Assembly (NCBI GenBank): GCA_017471465.1
Contig: JAFUTI010000025.1
Span: 35,994-99,993 of the forward strand
Source: Prevotella sp.
GTDB taxonomy: Bacteria > Bacteroidota > Bacteroidia > Bacteroidales > Bacteroidaceae
Direction: 5' to 3'
DNA: 64,000 nt
The notes under the pieces are model-generated. The model did no database searches and had not been told where the DNA came from. It was given only the letters and a program-made list of their open reading frames with translations. Each line of letters begins with the position of its first letter. Position 1 is the stretch's first letter. The translations under genes were made by a program, and so were the position numbers. Positions 25,401 to 34,185 of this stretch are shown here, one piece after another.

Positions 25401-27746
25401 GAGTATTCCTACAACTACTGCAACCAGCTGTACTCGACGGCCACCGGTCCTGCCTTCTACGTGCTGAAAGGCTGGCGTAAGGGCATAGACCCTGCCGAGA
25501 ACGTGACAGGAGCTGACGCTGGAAAGACTCCCACGCCCTTCACCGACGACGACGAGAGCTACCCCGCCTATCCAGTCACTGATGATGAGAGTCAGCGTCT
25601 TTACGATTTGCGTAAGAACATCCAGGGTCTGGAGATGTACAACCATGTGTGGCAGTCGAAGAACAACTCCTACAGTTTCGGTCGTATCAAGGCTACTGGC
25701 GGCTGGGGTAAGGTGACCATCCGCATGAACAACTATACGAACGATATGAAGTACGTCATCGGCTATACGCCTGACTACACGCTTACCGTCGGTTCTGCTC
25801 CCCACCAGAGCTATCCCTACACATGGGACTTCACGAACATCTCTGCCCAGGCTGAGCGTGGCAAGTCCAGCAATGCCTACAACACGATTATGAACCAAGA
25901 CCTATACGGCACCAATTGGGAGAACCTGAGCAACGGTGTGTTCTCGATAGACGTTGACAACGCTGGTTCGCTTGGTTCCCAGTATGTGCCTGGGGCAGTT
26001 CTTGTGACCACCGACCGTGCTCTGAGCAAGATTACCGGTGTCGTGGGTGCTGCTGGCGTCATCTATGCCCTTGACGAGTTCGACGGTTTAGGAGTGAACG
26101 GCAAGATCTCGTTTGACAGTGACAGCCAGCCGTCGGGCAGTTCGAGGAAGCGGTTGCGTCGTGGTGTCAGGGCGGGCAGTGTCAGTCTGCTGTCGTTTAC
26201 CCTTGATGACTATAAGATTGCGAACACGAGTGATGAGGTTGATGGTGAGACCGTTGTCACGGACTGGAGGAACGCTACGGGCATCTATCAGTCAGCTGGC
26301 AACGGATGGGTGAAGTTTGGCGCCGACAAGATTACGGAGACGACGATATCCTCTTGCGGTTTCGCTTATAAGTGTGACCTCGACGCCTGGAACACCGACA
26401 GGGGTGTTTATCTGCGTCCTGCTCGAAAGTTGAAGATTGGCGATGTGATTACCGTCAAGATTTTCGCCACCAGTTCGCCCAGTGGCAGCAACTACGGTGT
26501 GTCGCTCTATGGTGAGGACAGCGACACTCCTTCGGCGACTCTTTACCTTGGCAATAAGCAGAAGAATACCGAAGTGACGCTGTCGTATACGTTGACGGAG
26601 GGTGACGGTCTTGTTGACGCGAGTATGATCAAGCTTTTCAGGAACGCGAGCTATTCGGTTTATCTTTCCGAGGTCCAGATCACGGGTGATGGTAGCAGCG
26701 ACCCTGTCCGTCGTGAGCTGTACTGTGAGACTGCGACGACGCTGACCATTCCCGATGTCGGTGCCGGTCACCGCATCTATGTGAGTTCCTCGGTTGCTCC
26801 TGAGTCGGTGAGCGGTGCCACGCTGGTGGTTGACGACAGTGATGCTGCCGATGGTGTGTGGCGCTATGATGTCGCCGCTGCGGGCAATGTCTACCTCACC
26901 TTTCCTATTGGCAGTCGGATATATAAGATAGGAGTCACCGACATACTGAAGACGATGCACGCCGTGGCTGCTACGGGCTGGGCGACGGAAAGTCGCAACC
27001 ATAGCATCGACCACACTCTCACGGGCTACTTCACTCTGAACGATGCCAATGCCTACAGCGTCAGCTGGGACAGTTACGACCTGGAGACGGCCACGGTGGC
27101 TCTGACTGCCGTTGAGGACTCGGGTTACGTGTCAGCTGGCACCGGTATTGTTCTCCGTCAGGACAACAACGTTGTCGGTGGTGTGTACGAGGTGCCGCTT
27201 TTCTATCCGTCGTACACTCGTCGTGCGGCTACTGTTGCGAGCGACAACATGATGGTTCCGGTCGTCACTGGGGGTCGTCAATGGCTGGAGGTTAATGCCG
27301 ATGGTAAGCAGAAGTTTATATTGACCAACGTGCACTGGCGCTACAGCATCGGCGGCGGTTGGGGTGTGGAGGTCACCGATACCGATGCCGCAGGTTTCTA
27401 CCGCCTGCACGTGTGGGGCGATGCGTCGAAGGATGTGCTTCCTGACAACTGTGCCTACCTCGGTGTGCCTGAGGGTGAGTTGCCTGTGAGTGTCTGGAAC
27501 GCTGCTGCGGGGACGTCTCGCGAAGGCACCCTTGGCATCCGTGACGTGGGGGACGGGCCGACGTCTGTCGGCGTTGCTGCTGTCGGTGGTGGTGATGGCG
27601 GTGCTGCTGTCGGTGGTGCCGTGGTGCGAGGTACGTGGTACGAGGTGCGAGGTCCGTGGTACAGTCTCGACGGCACGCGTCTGTCGTCGGCTCCCACGAA
27701 GGCAGGGATTTACGTCTGTGGCGGGAAGCGAGTTGTCGTCAGGTGA
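22407..27746 (+). CDS. Giant 1779-residue secreted surface protein, probable adhesin of the fimbrial locus
   Basis: The product has a signal peptide (about 1-27, ending TWAAD) and is beta-rich throughout. One region, around residues 490-530 ('SSSNTNVASFWSDGKIHIKG' then 'STTLTVTDVSGYTATTTLTV'), looks like a bacterial Ig-like (BIG2) domain; other parts resemble laminin-G/jelly-roll modules ('GSSYQLTFDLKVSSS'). The C-terminus 'YSLDGTRLSSAPTKAGIYV' with GGKRVVVR is the type IX-like sorting motif, so the protein should be attached to the cell surface. The start overlaps the fimbrial anchor stop, which ties it to the pilus genes. I see no enzyme motif. A CGAGGTN-type array (27624-27658) encodes the residues just before the sorting motif. 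A tip-adhesin or matrix role is inference. Confidence 0.8.
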   Translation: MMKALRRIRTAAFLLLLTAGAGWTWAADGITTTNYQTDFASSIEPFDAGDIAAGTNVSGVLRVTNTTATANFANTHQLNANETVTVQFSAYHGYLYGNSTSKVQLVNSDGQVLVGYTYNHHSVQITDVTIGGTTVSGFTAFDGASYWNTSGDKFQNANGLTGGNSGKPYLNDDNANPKVTMTVNGGGSATLYIVIGKKSIYQWYSGSVNGLTKDLSKLEIISTCSNSDRTICIDNLSIWSSAYGNDYESGNLDWTTSVSGRYDPVILEESGNHYLSVTQDKRSSSNNNGATLKSSSLGVTAGSSYQLTFDLKVSSSNGANSQAGTKFTVYDANNSGEVFSLQATAVGATTWILNGDTENPVSLPNTSQGTEDISTVPWYRVTVLRSGTGTWVTIKDGADNVIVNGKSVAASTTGGLGIMEFVTMRYNANFAIDNIFVTPILDWSAGNTTVNIKDVGDANPNMTSSLPYIHSNYYAISSLSSSNTNVASFWSDGKIHIKGVGSTTLTVTDVSGYTATTTLTVSGTQVEPTQTANTLTFGTTGYIVNNASATGSSYTLSTGLRIDFGYSGETSVVVNNGSYNVVKIIDANGFSHPNLAGSGLPYIGAYGGTFVTLTPLNSGSLTVVGNVSAEKTKLYRKDGVLMDTDIDEERHTLSATLTGGSVYYLYNGRTSEDEAAGSYSSPVHAVSFANPLFVSSTAVIEIPSDGSYTVPAVGSLTPTSYTLTKYGELADVTLTVSGSGVISGITAGGAILVRLSDGTSTAYHLVTVAYPSTEYPGHLWDFNIEGERMTTAAALRNVPVPTTTITAEDNNSWTALYKVNTGGYTRAPEWRLNRRLSNDNAIVVPETAGLLFSAKSQGFYMRNDDESFRHVGIHGDGTSFTIPYLKRGDIVELNWKHDAANSGSTFIATNLTDLRNKPVSEQFLITESAYRTQYNHPGRYSFIVAADGDVTFTLKDAGFTDILSIRIYRGPYRSTMRNINAEGNVTAETTMLLDNAEQEYSYNYCNQLYSTATGPAFYVLKGWRKGIDPAENVTGADAGKTPTPFTDDDESYPAYPVTDDESQRLYDLRKNIQGLEMYNHVWQSKNNSYSFGRIKATGGWGKVTIRMNNYTNDMKYVIGYTPDYTLTVGSAPHQSYPYTWDFTNISAQAERGKSSNAYNTIMNQDLYGTNWENLSNGVFSIDVDNAGSLGSQYVPGAVLVTTDRALSKITGVVGAAGVIYALDEFDGLGVNGKISFDSDSQPSGSSRKRLRRGVRAGSVSLLSFTLDDYKIANTSDEVDGETVVTDWRNATGIYQSAGNGWVKFGADKITETTISSCGFAYKCDLDAWNTDRGVYLRPARKLKIGDVITVKIFATSSPSGSNYGVSLYGEDSDTPSATLYLGNKQKNTEVTLSYTLTEGDGLVDASMIKLFRNASYSVYLSEVQITGDGSSDPVRRELYCETATTLTIPDVGAGHRIYVSSSVAPESVSGATLVVDDSDAADGVWRYDVAAAGNVYLTFPIGSRIYKIGVTDILKTMHAVAATGWATESRNHSIDHTLTGYFTLNDANAYSVSWDSYDLETATVALTAVEDSGYVSAGTGIVLRQDNNVVGGVYEVPLFYPSYTRRAATVASDNMMVPVVTGGRQWLEVNADGKQKFILTNVHWRYSIGGGWGVEVTDTDAAGFYRLHVWGDASKDVLPDNCAYLGVPEGELPVSVWNAAAGTSREGTLGIRDVGDGPTSVGVAAVGGGDGGAAVGGAVVRGTWYEVRGPWYSLDGTRLSSAPTKAGIYVCGGKRVVVR
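27624..27658 (+). repeat. GTRCGAG heptamer array before the sorting motif
   Basis: Five tandem 7-base units (GTGCGAG, GTACGTG, GTACGAG, GTGCGAG, GTCCGTG) are translated as VRGTWYEVRGPWY directly ahead of the C-terminal sorting motif. Same family as the alaS and queE arrays. Confidence 0.7.
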
Positions 27747-27766
27747 CTTTGCCTCTATTTCTGTAG

Positions 27767-28726
27767 TCAGTGTTTTTTTCTCGTCTGCCATATCTCTATG
27801 GAGTTGACGATGTTCTGCCAGAGGACGTAACATCCGGCTCCGATAGAGGCGACGGGGTTGAGGTACATATAGGCGACCCAGATGCTGAGTGCCGTGTTTT
27901 TCTGGAAGAGCGCCTGTCCGGCATTGAGTTCTTCTCCCTTCCATCTTCCCACGGCTCGTCCGATGACGAACTGTAGGAAGCAGAGGGTGAGTGTTGTGGC
28001 TGCTATTGCGAGTAGTAGGCTGACGTGGGCGTTGCTATGGACGATATTCTTGACGGTGATGCCTGATGTGATGCTCAGTGAGACGGCCCAGAAATAGAAG
28101 CTGAGGTTTGGCATTTTTGCTATGCGCTGCTGTAGTTGTGGCATACGGTGTTGTATGATCCATCCGAGCAGCAGTGGTAGTAGTAGTACGATGGCGACTT
28201 TGTTTAGGATGTTGATGAAGGCTGTGATGAAGTGGACATGTAGGGTATGTTCTAGTATTGGGAAGACGAGTGGTATGAGTATAGCCGATGCCAGTGATGA
28301 GATGATGACGTAGGTTGTCATGGTGGAGATGTTTCCGCCGAGTTTTCCGACGACGACTGGTGCTGCTGATGCTGTGGGTCCGATGATGCAGGTGAGTAGT
28401 GCCTCGCCGAGGATTTTGTGTTGCTGATTGTCGCGTATGGAGTAGATGACGGCGATGTTGGCTGCTATGAGGAGGAGTTGAGCGAGTAGCACTCGGGCGT
28501 GCCATCGGTGGGGTCGCATTTGGTGGAAGTCCACTTTGCAGAATGTGACGAGTAGTGTGAGGAAGACGAATAGTGGGAAGATGAGGTCGAATCCGGGTGC
28601 CAGCCGGTTGCCGAGGTTGTCGAGTGGCTTGATGAGGTAGAATGTGAGGTAAGCGATGGCGCCGATGGTGATGGCCACTGGGAGTGTCCAGTTTTTCAGA
28701 AAGCGTATGATTCGTTGTGCTGGCAT
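27767..28726 (-). CDS. BASS-family (bile acid:sodium symporter-like) transporter
   Basis: The open frame is longer, but the transporter begins at the ATG at 28726 (MPAQRIIRFLKNW); the upstream part is out-of-family and antisense-like. The 319-residue protein has about nine membrane helices with patterns typical of the SBF-like/BASS family: 'LIFPLFVFLTLLVTFCKVD', 'LTCIIGPTASAAPVV' in the crossover region and 'QALFQKNTALSIWVAYMYL'. Members move organic anions with sodium. The start overlaps the end of the PPTase gene by 31 bases, so the two are co-translated. The substrate is unknown. Confidence 0.82.
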   Translation of the reverse strand: MPAQRIIRFLKNWTLPVAITIGAIAYLTFYLIKPLDNLGNRLAPGFDLIFPLFVFLTLLVTFCKVDFHQMRPHRWHARVLLAQLLLIAANIAVIYSIRDNQQHKILGEALLTCIIGPTASAAPVVVGKLGGNISTMTTYVIISSLASAILIPLVFPILEHTLHVHFITAFINILNKVAIVLLLPLLLGWIIQHRMPQLQQRIAKMPNLSFYFWAVSLSITSGITVKNIVHSNAHVSLLLAIAATTLTLCFLQFVIGRAVGRWKGEELNAGQALFQKNTALSIWVAYMYLNPVASIGAGCYVLWQNIVNSIEIWQTRKKH

Positions 28727-29277
28727 AGGGTATATATATAGTTTTTTGCGAGTTGCTCGGTTGTGTCGAAGCGGTAACGTGCTGCATCGTTGAGTGCTGT
28801 TTTCATATTGTCGGTGATGCCCTGTCCGGTGAGTTTTAGTCGTGCTTCCTTCATTGTCCAGAGTCGTGTGAAGGTGATTTCGGGGTGTTTGTCGTCGATG
28901 ATCATTGCGAGTTCGTGCTGGTTCATTGTGTAGCGTGCCACCTGCTCTTTGTATTGTCGTACAGACTCGATGTCGATGCCCACTGGTTGTCGGCTGACGG
29001 CGCATGCGACTGCTTCTTGGCAGTGGCTGATGTTGAAGTGGATGTCGGGATGGTGTAGGAGCATGGGTTTTCCGTGTGGTCCGTACTGAAAGATTGGCTG
29101 TTCGTCGATGCCGAACTCCTGTTGGAGTGCTCGTTTGAGGAGGAGATATGCGAGGACGCATGTGCGCCGTCCTCGTTCGTGCTTAAAGGCCAGTGCCTGC
29201 TGTCGCCGTTGTTCTGAGAGTTCTTGGAGTGCTTCCTGCAGGTTGAAGTTGTCGATATTTTCGTCTATGTACACCAT
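28696..29277 (-). CDS. 4'-phosphopantetheinyl transferase, Sfp type
   Basis: The start is placed at 29277 (MVYIDENIDNF), the usual beginning in this group; the frame extends upstream to 29316 but that would begin before the promoter. The 193-residue enzyme transfers phosphopantetheine from CoA to carrier proteins. Motifs are 'GKPMLLHHPDIHFNISHC', 'PVGIDIESVR' (Mg-binding acidic pair) and 'FTRLWTMKEARLKLTGQGI'. It is shorter than classical Sfp but close to Bacteroidota homologues. No carrier-protein or NRPS/PKS genes are in the window, so it may serve the fatty-acid carrier or a remote pathway. Confidence 0.85.
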   Translation of the reverse strand: MVYIDENIDNFNLQEALQELSEQRRQQALAFKHERGRRTCVLAYLLLKRALQQEFGIDEQPIFQYGPHGKPMLLHHPDIHFNISHCQEAVACAVSRQPVGIDIESVRQYKEQVARYTMNQHELAMIIDDKHPEITFTRLWTMKEARLKLTGQGITDNMKTALNDAARYRFDTTEQLAKNYIYTLCQHNESYAF

Positions 29278-29285
29278 TTCGTTTG

Positions 29286-29293
29286 CAAAGTTA
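29286..29293 (-). promoter_or_regulatory. -7 box for the PPTase-transporter pair
   Basis: Minus-strand TAACTTTG at 29293-29286, with CTTGG about 20 bases further upstream. Transcription would begin almost at the ATG at 29277, implying a leaderless or very short leader transcript. Confidence 0.45.
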
Positions 29294-29347
29294 CAGTATT
29301 TCGGATGATTTTCCAAGAAAAAAGTTGTTTGTTTGTAAAATAATGGT

Positions 29348-29355
29348 TATCTTTG
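29348..29355 (+). promoter_or_regulatory. -7 box for the DUF4332 gene
   Basis: TATCTTTG; TTTG at 29328-29331 lies 16 bases upstream, shorter than the usual spacing. Confidence 0.5.
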
Positions 29356-29410
29356 CAGTCGGAGGATATGTAAAATTCCTTAGTTATTAACTAAAAACCG
29401 ATTAAGCATT

Positions 29411-29818
29411 ATGGACTACAAGATTATTGACATTGAGGGAGTAGGTGCGGTGTATGCTGAGAAGCTGGAGGCTGCTGGTATCAACAAGGTGAGCGAGTTG
29501 CTGGAGCGTTGTGCTGCTGCTCAGGGTCGCAAGGCTCTGTCGGATGTGACAGGTATTTCGGAGAAGTTGATTCTGCGATGGACGAACCACGCCGACCTGT
29601 TTCGTATCAGCGGTGTTGGCCCTCAGTTTGCCGAGTTGCTGGAGGCGTCTGGTGTTGACACTGTGAAAGAGTTTCGTCACCGTGTGGCTGCTAATCTTCA
29701 GCCGAAGCTGGTTGAGGTGAATGCTGATAAGAACCTGTGTAACCGTGTGCCATCCGTGAGTGAGGTTGAGAAGATGATTGCGCAGGCGAAGGAGCTTGCT
29801 CCGAAGGTGACTTACTAA
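29411..29818 (+). CDS. DUF4332 helix-hairpin-helix protein
   Basis: The 135-residue protein contains two helix-hairpin-helix-like repeats: 'IEGVGAVYAEKLEAAGI' (about 8-24) and 'ISGVGPQFAELLEASGV' (about 72-88). This is the DUF4332 pattern, related to the non-specific nucleic-acid-binding HhH motifs of DNA repair and ribosomal proteins. It has no signal peptide and no enzymatic domain. It stands alone between its own promoter (29348) and a strong terminator (29851). A nucleoid or nucleic-acid-binding role is plausible but unproven. Confidence 0.85.
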   Translation: MDYKIIDIEGVGAVYAEKLEAAGINKVSELLERCAAAQGRKALSDVTGISEKLILRWTNHADLFRISGVGPQFAELLEASGVDTVKEFRHRVAANLQPKLVEVNADKNLCNRVPSVSEVEKMIAQAKELAPKVTY

Positions 29819-29850
29819 GAGTTGCGTGTGGTAGCTGGCTTTTCGTTGTT

Positions 29851-29892
29851 ATACGGGCGTGACGTAAGGATGTTGCGCCTGTATTTTTTTTT
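29851..29892 (+). terminator. Intrinsic terminator with long T run
   Basis: ATACGGGCG (29851-29859) pairs with CGCCTGTAT (29876-29884, one G-U pair), followed by a run of nine T. Confidence 0.85.
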
Positions 29893-29952
29893 GTGTGTTG
29901 GTGTTGTGGTGGTTTGTTGTGTGTGAGGTTGTGAAAATACCTAATAGTTGGT

Positions 29953-29984
29953 ATTGTATATTTCTTGGATAATGCATACCTTTG
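29953..29984 (+). promoter_or_regulatory. Promoter of the TonB receptor/protease locus
   Basis: ATTG at 29953-29956 and TACCTTTG at 29977-29984 with a 20-base spacer, 41 bases before the receptor ATG. No regulator site such as a Fur box was recognised. Confidence 0.65.
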
Positions 29985-30025
29985 CAGTTCGAAAATAGAA
30001 TAGTTTTTTCACCTATCTGACGCGT

Positions 30026-32911
30026 ATGATGACATTTCGGAGGTTTTTGCTGTTTTTTCTGGTCGTTTTGTTAGCAGGAGCTGCTTTTGGACAACATCCC
30101 ACGTTTACCATCAGAGGAACTGTGACCGACGAAAAGGGGCACGGTGTCGAATTGGCTACGGTCAGCCTGAACCAGTCGCTCGTCACGGGAACTACCAGAG
30201 GGGGCAAGTTTGAACTGAAGAACGTTCCCGCGGGTACCTATAACTATAGAGTCTCCTTTGTAGGCTACGAGACAGCCACCGGCACACTGACCGTTAAGAC
30301 CGGCCAGGAGGTGTTTAACGTACGGCTGCACGAACTGGGACTGGAACTGCAGAACGTGGTGGTGACCGCCAAGCAGGTGCAGATGGGTTCGAAGTCGGTC
30401 ATCGACCAGGATGCCATCCGCCACATCCAGCCCAAGAGTATCGGTGACCTGCTGCAGTTAGTGCCCGGCAACCTGACGGAGAACCCCAACTTGAACAATC
30501 TTTCACAAGCTCATATCCGTGAGATAGAAGACTATAACTCCGACAACACCAAACTATCCTACAATGCTAACAACACGATGGGAACGGCAGTCATCGTCGA
30601 CGGCACGCCGCTGTCGAACGATGGTAATATGCAGGTACTCAACTCCACCAAGTACGGTGCTATGACCGACGGCAACCCGCTACGCGTCAGTAGCAACACC
30701 ACTGGCGGTCAAGGGGTGGACCTGCGCACAGTCGCCGCCGGCAACGTCGAGTCGATGGAAGTCATCCGCGGTATACCGTCGGTAGAATACGGCAACCTGA
30801 CATCGGGCGTGGTCATCGTCAACACGAAGTCAGGTCACACGCCTTGGGAGGCGAAGCTACAGGCCGACCCAAACTCAAAACTGGTCTTCGTCGGCAAGGG
30901 CTTTAATATGCCCAGTGGTGGTGCCATGAACTTCTCTGTCGACTGGTCACAGTCATGGAGTGATGTGCGCCTGCACTATAAGGGCTACGACCGTATCACC
31001 GCCTCTGCGGGCTACTCCAACAAGTTCGGCCCCATGACGTTCAACGTGCGCGGAGCTTTCTATTCAAGCATCAACGACACCAAGCAGGATCCCCAGATGA
31101 CTGAGGAGGACACCTATTGGAAGAACTGCCTTGTAGGTGGGCGACTGGCCGTCAACGGACGCTACACCGGCGACCACACATTTATCTCCAGCCTTGACTA
31201 CAAACTCAGCGGACAGCTATCACGACAGTATGACTGGATGAACGAGTGGACACCCAACCCCGACGGTGTCATCACCAACACCCGCGAGGAGGGTCTGCAA
31301 CAGGCACGCTTCAAACGCTATGGCTACCATGCGGAATACGAGATAGAAAGCATACCCATCAACCTCTTCGCACAGGTGGTGGCCAACAAATACATCAGAC
31401 TGAGCGACATGGACTACACGACAGTGAAGCTGGGGGCTGAGTACACCTACGATGGCAACCGTGGCGACGGTATGACCTACGCCCCAGAGAACCCGCCGGC
31501 AGAAAATGGCAGCAGCCATCGGTTGCGCCCAAGGGCCTATAGCGACGTGCCTGCTATGCAAAGTCTGTCGGTCTTCCTGAGTGACCGTACCAGTCTCTCC
31601 CTTGGCACAATGAAGGCACAGGTAGAAGCGGGTGTGCGCCTGACGAACCTCTTCCTCGACAAGGAGAAGAGTGGCGGTAACAGCGGCTATCTCGTGGCCG
31701 AGCCCCGTGTGAACACCAGTCTAAGCCTGCTGAACCGCAAGAACAACCGGTTAGTGGACGACCTGTCGGTGACTGGCGGCTATGGCTTGTCTAACAAGAT
31801 GCCCACGATGGTCTACCTCTACCCCGACAAGGCCTATTACGACCATGTGGCACTTGCCCGCTGGAATGAGAATGACGCTAATGACCGACTGGCACTGGTA
31901 CAGACCACCATCGTCAGCCAGACGCAGAACCCTGACCTGAAGGTTGCCAACAGCCGAAAGTGGGAACTAGGACTGTCGGTACGCAAGAAACAGTTCAGCG
32001 CCACCGTCACCTATTTTAATGAGCACCACGACAACGAGTACGGCTTTGTCACACAATTGATGTGGATTGACTACCCCAGTTTCTCTCTGCCCAATAATGT
32101 TACGAATGCCGTCTACAACAGTGCCACACAGCAGGTGACTTATACTGTCGGCAACGGCACCACTGGCACTGCCATCAAGAACACCTACACGGAACGTACC
32201 AGCTGGGGTATGTCGTACAATGCCTACGAGACACGAAAGCACGGCATTGAGTACACCCTCGGCCTTGGTGAGTGGCGAGCACTGCGCACCAGTCTGAATA
32301 TCAGCGGCGCGTGGTTCTGGATCAAGCGTTTGCGGAAGGGCGTTGAACACGAAAACGTCAGCTACAATACTCGTATGCCCTCATCCAACCAGTACTGCAT
32401 CGTCACGCCTCCAGGAAAAGGCGAGATTAAGGATCGTGTCAGTACTAACTTCGCTTTCGTCACACACATACCTGCAGTGAAGATGATTGCCACCACCAAC
32501 ATACAGGCGGTGTGGCGCAACAGCGAGCGTACGGTCTATGAGGACGGCGATGGCAACAGTCGCTATTATCGGAAGAGTTACAGCGACGGCGACTACATGG
32601 TGGTTGACCCGATAGGCTACTACGACATGGAGCGCACATGGCATCCTTGGACCGCTGCCGACAGCGAAAATCCCATGCTGAATTCCTATATGCGGCGCAT
32701 ACAGCTCTATGATATGGATGCCGAGGTTAAAAAAACGTGGTTTATGCTCAGCATGCGACTGACAAAGGAAATCGGCAAGACTGCCGAACTGTCGTTCATT
32801 GCCAACAACCTGACTAACACTCGCAAGTACCACCGCTACAAGAACAGTAACTCCCAATACCAAGCTTATCCACCGATGTATTTCGGTGGCGAAATAAAGC
32901 TAAAGTTCTAA
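30026..32911 (+). CDS. TonB-dependent outer-membrane receptor
   Basis: The 961-residue protein has a signal peptide (to about residue 22, AAFGQ), a carboxypeptidase-regulatory-like domain (about 28-112, 'TVTDEKGHGVELATVSLN', 'NYRVSFVGYETATG'), a plug domain (about 120-240, 'VIRGIPSVEYGNLTSGVV') and a C-terminal beta-barrel ending 'GGEIKLKF'. It lacks a SusD partner, so it is probably not a glycan (SusC) importer; free-standing receptors of this type usually import metal chelates, heme or vitamins. The genes downstream (DUF4876 lipoprotein, DUF6850 barrel, proteases, HmuY-like lipoprotein) suggest heme or another protein-derived nutrient, which is inference. TonB-box sequence was not identified. 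Confidence 0.92.
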   Translation: MMTFRRFLLFFLVVLLAGAAFGQHPTFTIRGTVTDEKGHGVELATVSLNQSLVTGTTRGGKFELKNVPAGTYNYRVSFVGYETATGTLTVKTGQEVFNVRLHELGLELQNVVVTAKQVQMGSKSVIDQDAIRHIQPKSIGDLLQLVPGNLTENPNLNNLSQAHIREIEDYNSDNTKLSYNANNTMGTAVIVDGTPLSNDGNMQVLNSTKYGAMTDGNPLRVSSNTTGGQGVDLRTVAAGNVESMEVIRGIPSVEYGNLTSGVVIVNTKSGHTPWEAKLQADPNSKLVFVGKGFNMPSGGAMNFSVDWSQSWSDVRLHYKGYDRITASAGYSNKFGPMTFNVRGAFYSSINDTKQDPQMTEEDTYWKNCLVGGRLAVNGRYTGDHTFISSLDYKLSGQLSRQYDWMNEWTPNPDGVITNTREEGLQQARFKRYGYHAEYEIESIPINLFAQVVANKYIRLSDMDYTTVKLGAEYTYDGNRGDGMTYAPENPPAENGSSHRLRPRAYSDVPAMQSLSVFLSDRTSLSLGTMKAQVEAGVRLTNLFLDKEKSGGNSGYLVAEPRVNTSLSLLNRKNNRLVDDLSVTGGYGLSNKMPTMVYLYPDKAYYDHVALARWNENDANDRLALVQTTIVSQTQNPDLKVANSRKWELGLSVRKKQFSATVTYFNEHHDNEYGFVTQLMWIDYPSFSLPNNVTNAVYNSATQQVTYTVGNGTTGTAIKNTYTERTSWGMSYNAYETRKHGIEYTLGLGEWRALRTSLNISGAWFWIKRLRKGVEHENVSYNTRMPSSNQYCIVTPPGKGEIKDRVSTNFAFVTHIPAVKMIATTNIQAVWRNSERTVYEDGDGNSRYYRKSYSDGDYMVVDPIGYYDMERTWHPWTAADSENPMLNSYMRRIQLYDMDAEVKKTWFMLSMRLTKEIGKTAELSFIANNLTNTRKYHRYKNSNSQYQAYPPMYFGGEIKLKF

Positions 32912-32956
32912 TTAGTTTCAAATAACAATAGTATTAACAAAAAACAGAAAAGAATC

Positions 32957-34177
32957 ATGAAGAAGTTTTTCAACTACGCAATGATGGTGATGGCCACGCT
33001 GGCCATTACAGCCTTTGTCGCCTGCTCAAGCGATGACGACGACGAAGTAAAGAGCTACAAGCTCAAGATCACACTGAACCCCACCGACGTGGAAGCCAGC
33101 AACATCAGTAATATCAAGATTGTCGTGAAGGGCACCACCAAGGCCGACACGCTGGCACTCAGCGCTGTTGCCGACCAGGAGATTACCCTGACACAGGGCA
33201 CCTATAACATTACCGTCAGCGGTAAGGTGAAGGACGAGGCTACAGCTTATGTGCAAGGTACAGCAACAGCAGAGCTCTTTGCAGAAAAGACGGTTACTGT
33301 CAATCTGACGAAATTCAACAAGAGCCCGTTGGTGTTTAAGACCATCTACAATGTCGGCACAGTGTTGGGCTACGTCCTCGACTGCTACGTCGAGATTGTC
33401 AACAACAGTGATGAGGTGCAGTACCTTGACGGTATCATGCTGGCCGACCCCCTGGCAAACCAGAAAGCCAAGAACGCCTGGCAGGAGGAGTATCCAGACA
33501 CCTACCACGAGGGTGGCGCTCTGAACGGTATCGTCATTGCCTTCCCCGGCAACGGCACCGACTATCCTCTGCAGCCCGGCCAGTCAGTTACCGTGGCCGA
33601 CCAGGCTATGAATCACCAGCTGGCCTATGGCGAAGATGAGTCTAAAAAGGAGGCTTACTCCAAGGCTCCCGACCTGTCGAACGCCGACTTCGAGAAGTTC
33701 TATGACAACGGCGACGTCGACAACACTGCTGTTCCTAACATGGTGACCGTACTGCGCCGCAGCGCCAGTGCCCAGAAGATGTGGGCCTTCGGTGTTGCCG
33801 GTCGTGCCTATATACTCATCAAGTTGCCTCAGGGTATGACACCACAGCAGTATGTTGCCGACGAGAACAACTTCACAACCTATCCTGGAAGCACTTCATC
33901 GACACTCTACCTGAAGATTCCTTCAAAGTATGTCCTCGATGCTGTTGATGTCTACCAGAGCACTGTTGATCCATCGGAGCACTATCCTTTCTTTGCTGCC
34001 AAGGATGACGCGACTGGTGTCCGCGGCGGTGCTATGTACTCATCACAGCCTGTACGCCGTAAGGTTGAGAAGATTGAGAATGGCCGTGTCTACTATCAAG
34101 ACACCAACAATTCGACCAACGATTTCGATGTCAGCACCGACAATACGCCCGGCATGACACCAACCGTCATCAACTAA
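32957..34177 (+). CDS. DUF4876 surface lipoprotein
   Basis: The 406-residue protein has a lipoprotein signal with Cys23 ('FVACSSDDDDE'), followed by an acidic stretch of the kind that directs lipoproteins to the outer surface in Bacteroidota. The N-terminal domain (about 35-115) is an Ig-like beta-sandwich; the rest ('LDCYVEIVNNSDEVQYLDGIMLAD', shown in part 'EIVNNSDEVQYLDG') matches DUF4876, which contains a lamin-tail-like fold. DUF4876 genes typically lie between a TonB receptor and a DUF6850 barrel gene. As a surface lipoprotein it may capture the ligand for the receptor. A hairpin follows at 34186. Confidence 0.85.
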   Translation: MKKFFNYAMMVMATLAITAFVACSSDDDDEVKSYKLKITLNPTDVEASNISNIKIVVKGTTKADTLALSAVADQEITLTQGTYNITVSGKVKDEATAYVQGTATAELFAEKTVTVNLTKFNKSPLVFKTIYNVGTVLGYVLDCYVEIVNNSDEVQYLDGIMLADPLANQKAKNAWQEEYPDTYHEGGALNGIVIAFPGNGTDYPLQPGQSVTVADQAMNHQLAYGEDESKKEAYSKAPDLSNADFEKFYDNGDVDNTAVPNMVTVLRRSASAQKMWAFGVAGRAYILIKLPQGMTPQQYVADENNFTTYPGSTSSTLYLKIPSKYVLDAVDVYQSTVDPSEHYPFFAAKDDATGVRGGAMYSSQPVRRKVEKIENGRVYYQDTNNSTNDFDVSTDNTPGMTPTVIN

Positions 34178-34185
34178 TCAGAACC

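Noticed and set aside
28727-29161. N-terminal extension of the BASS transporter frame
   Set aside because: It overlaps the PPTase gene in antiparallel-free but different frame, is rich in Arg/His/Thr/Pro and does not resemble a transporter; the ATG at 28726 begins the family sequence.
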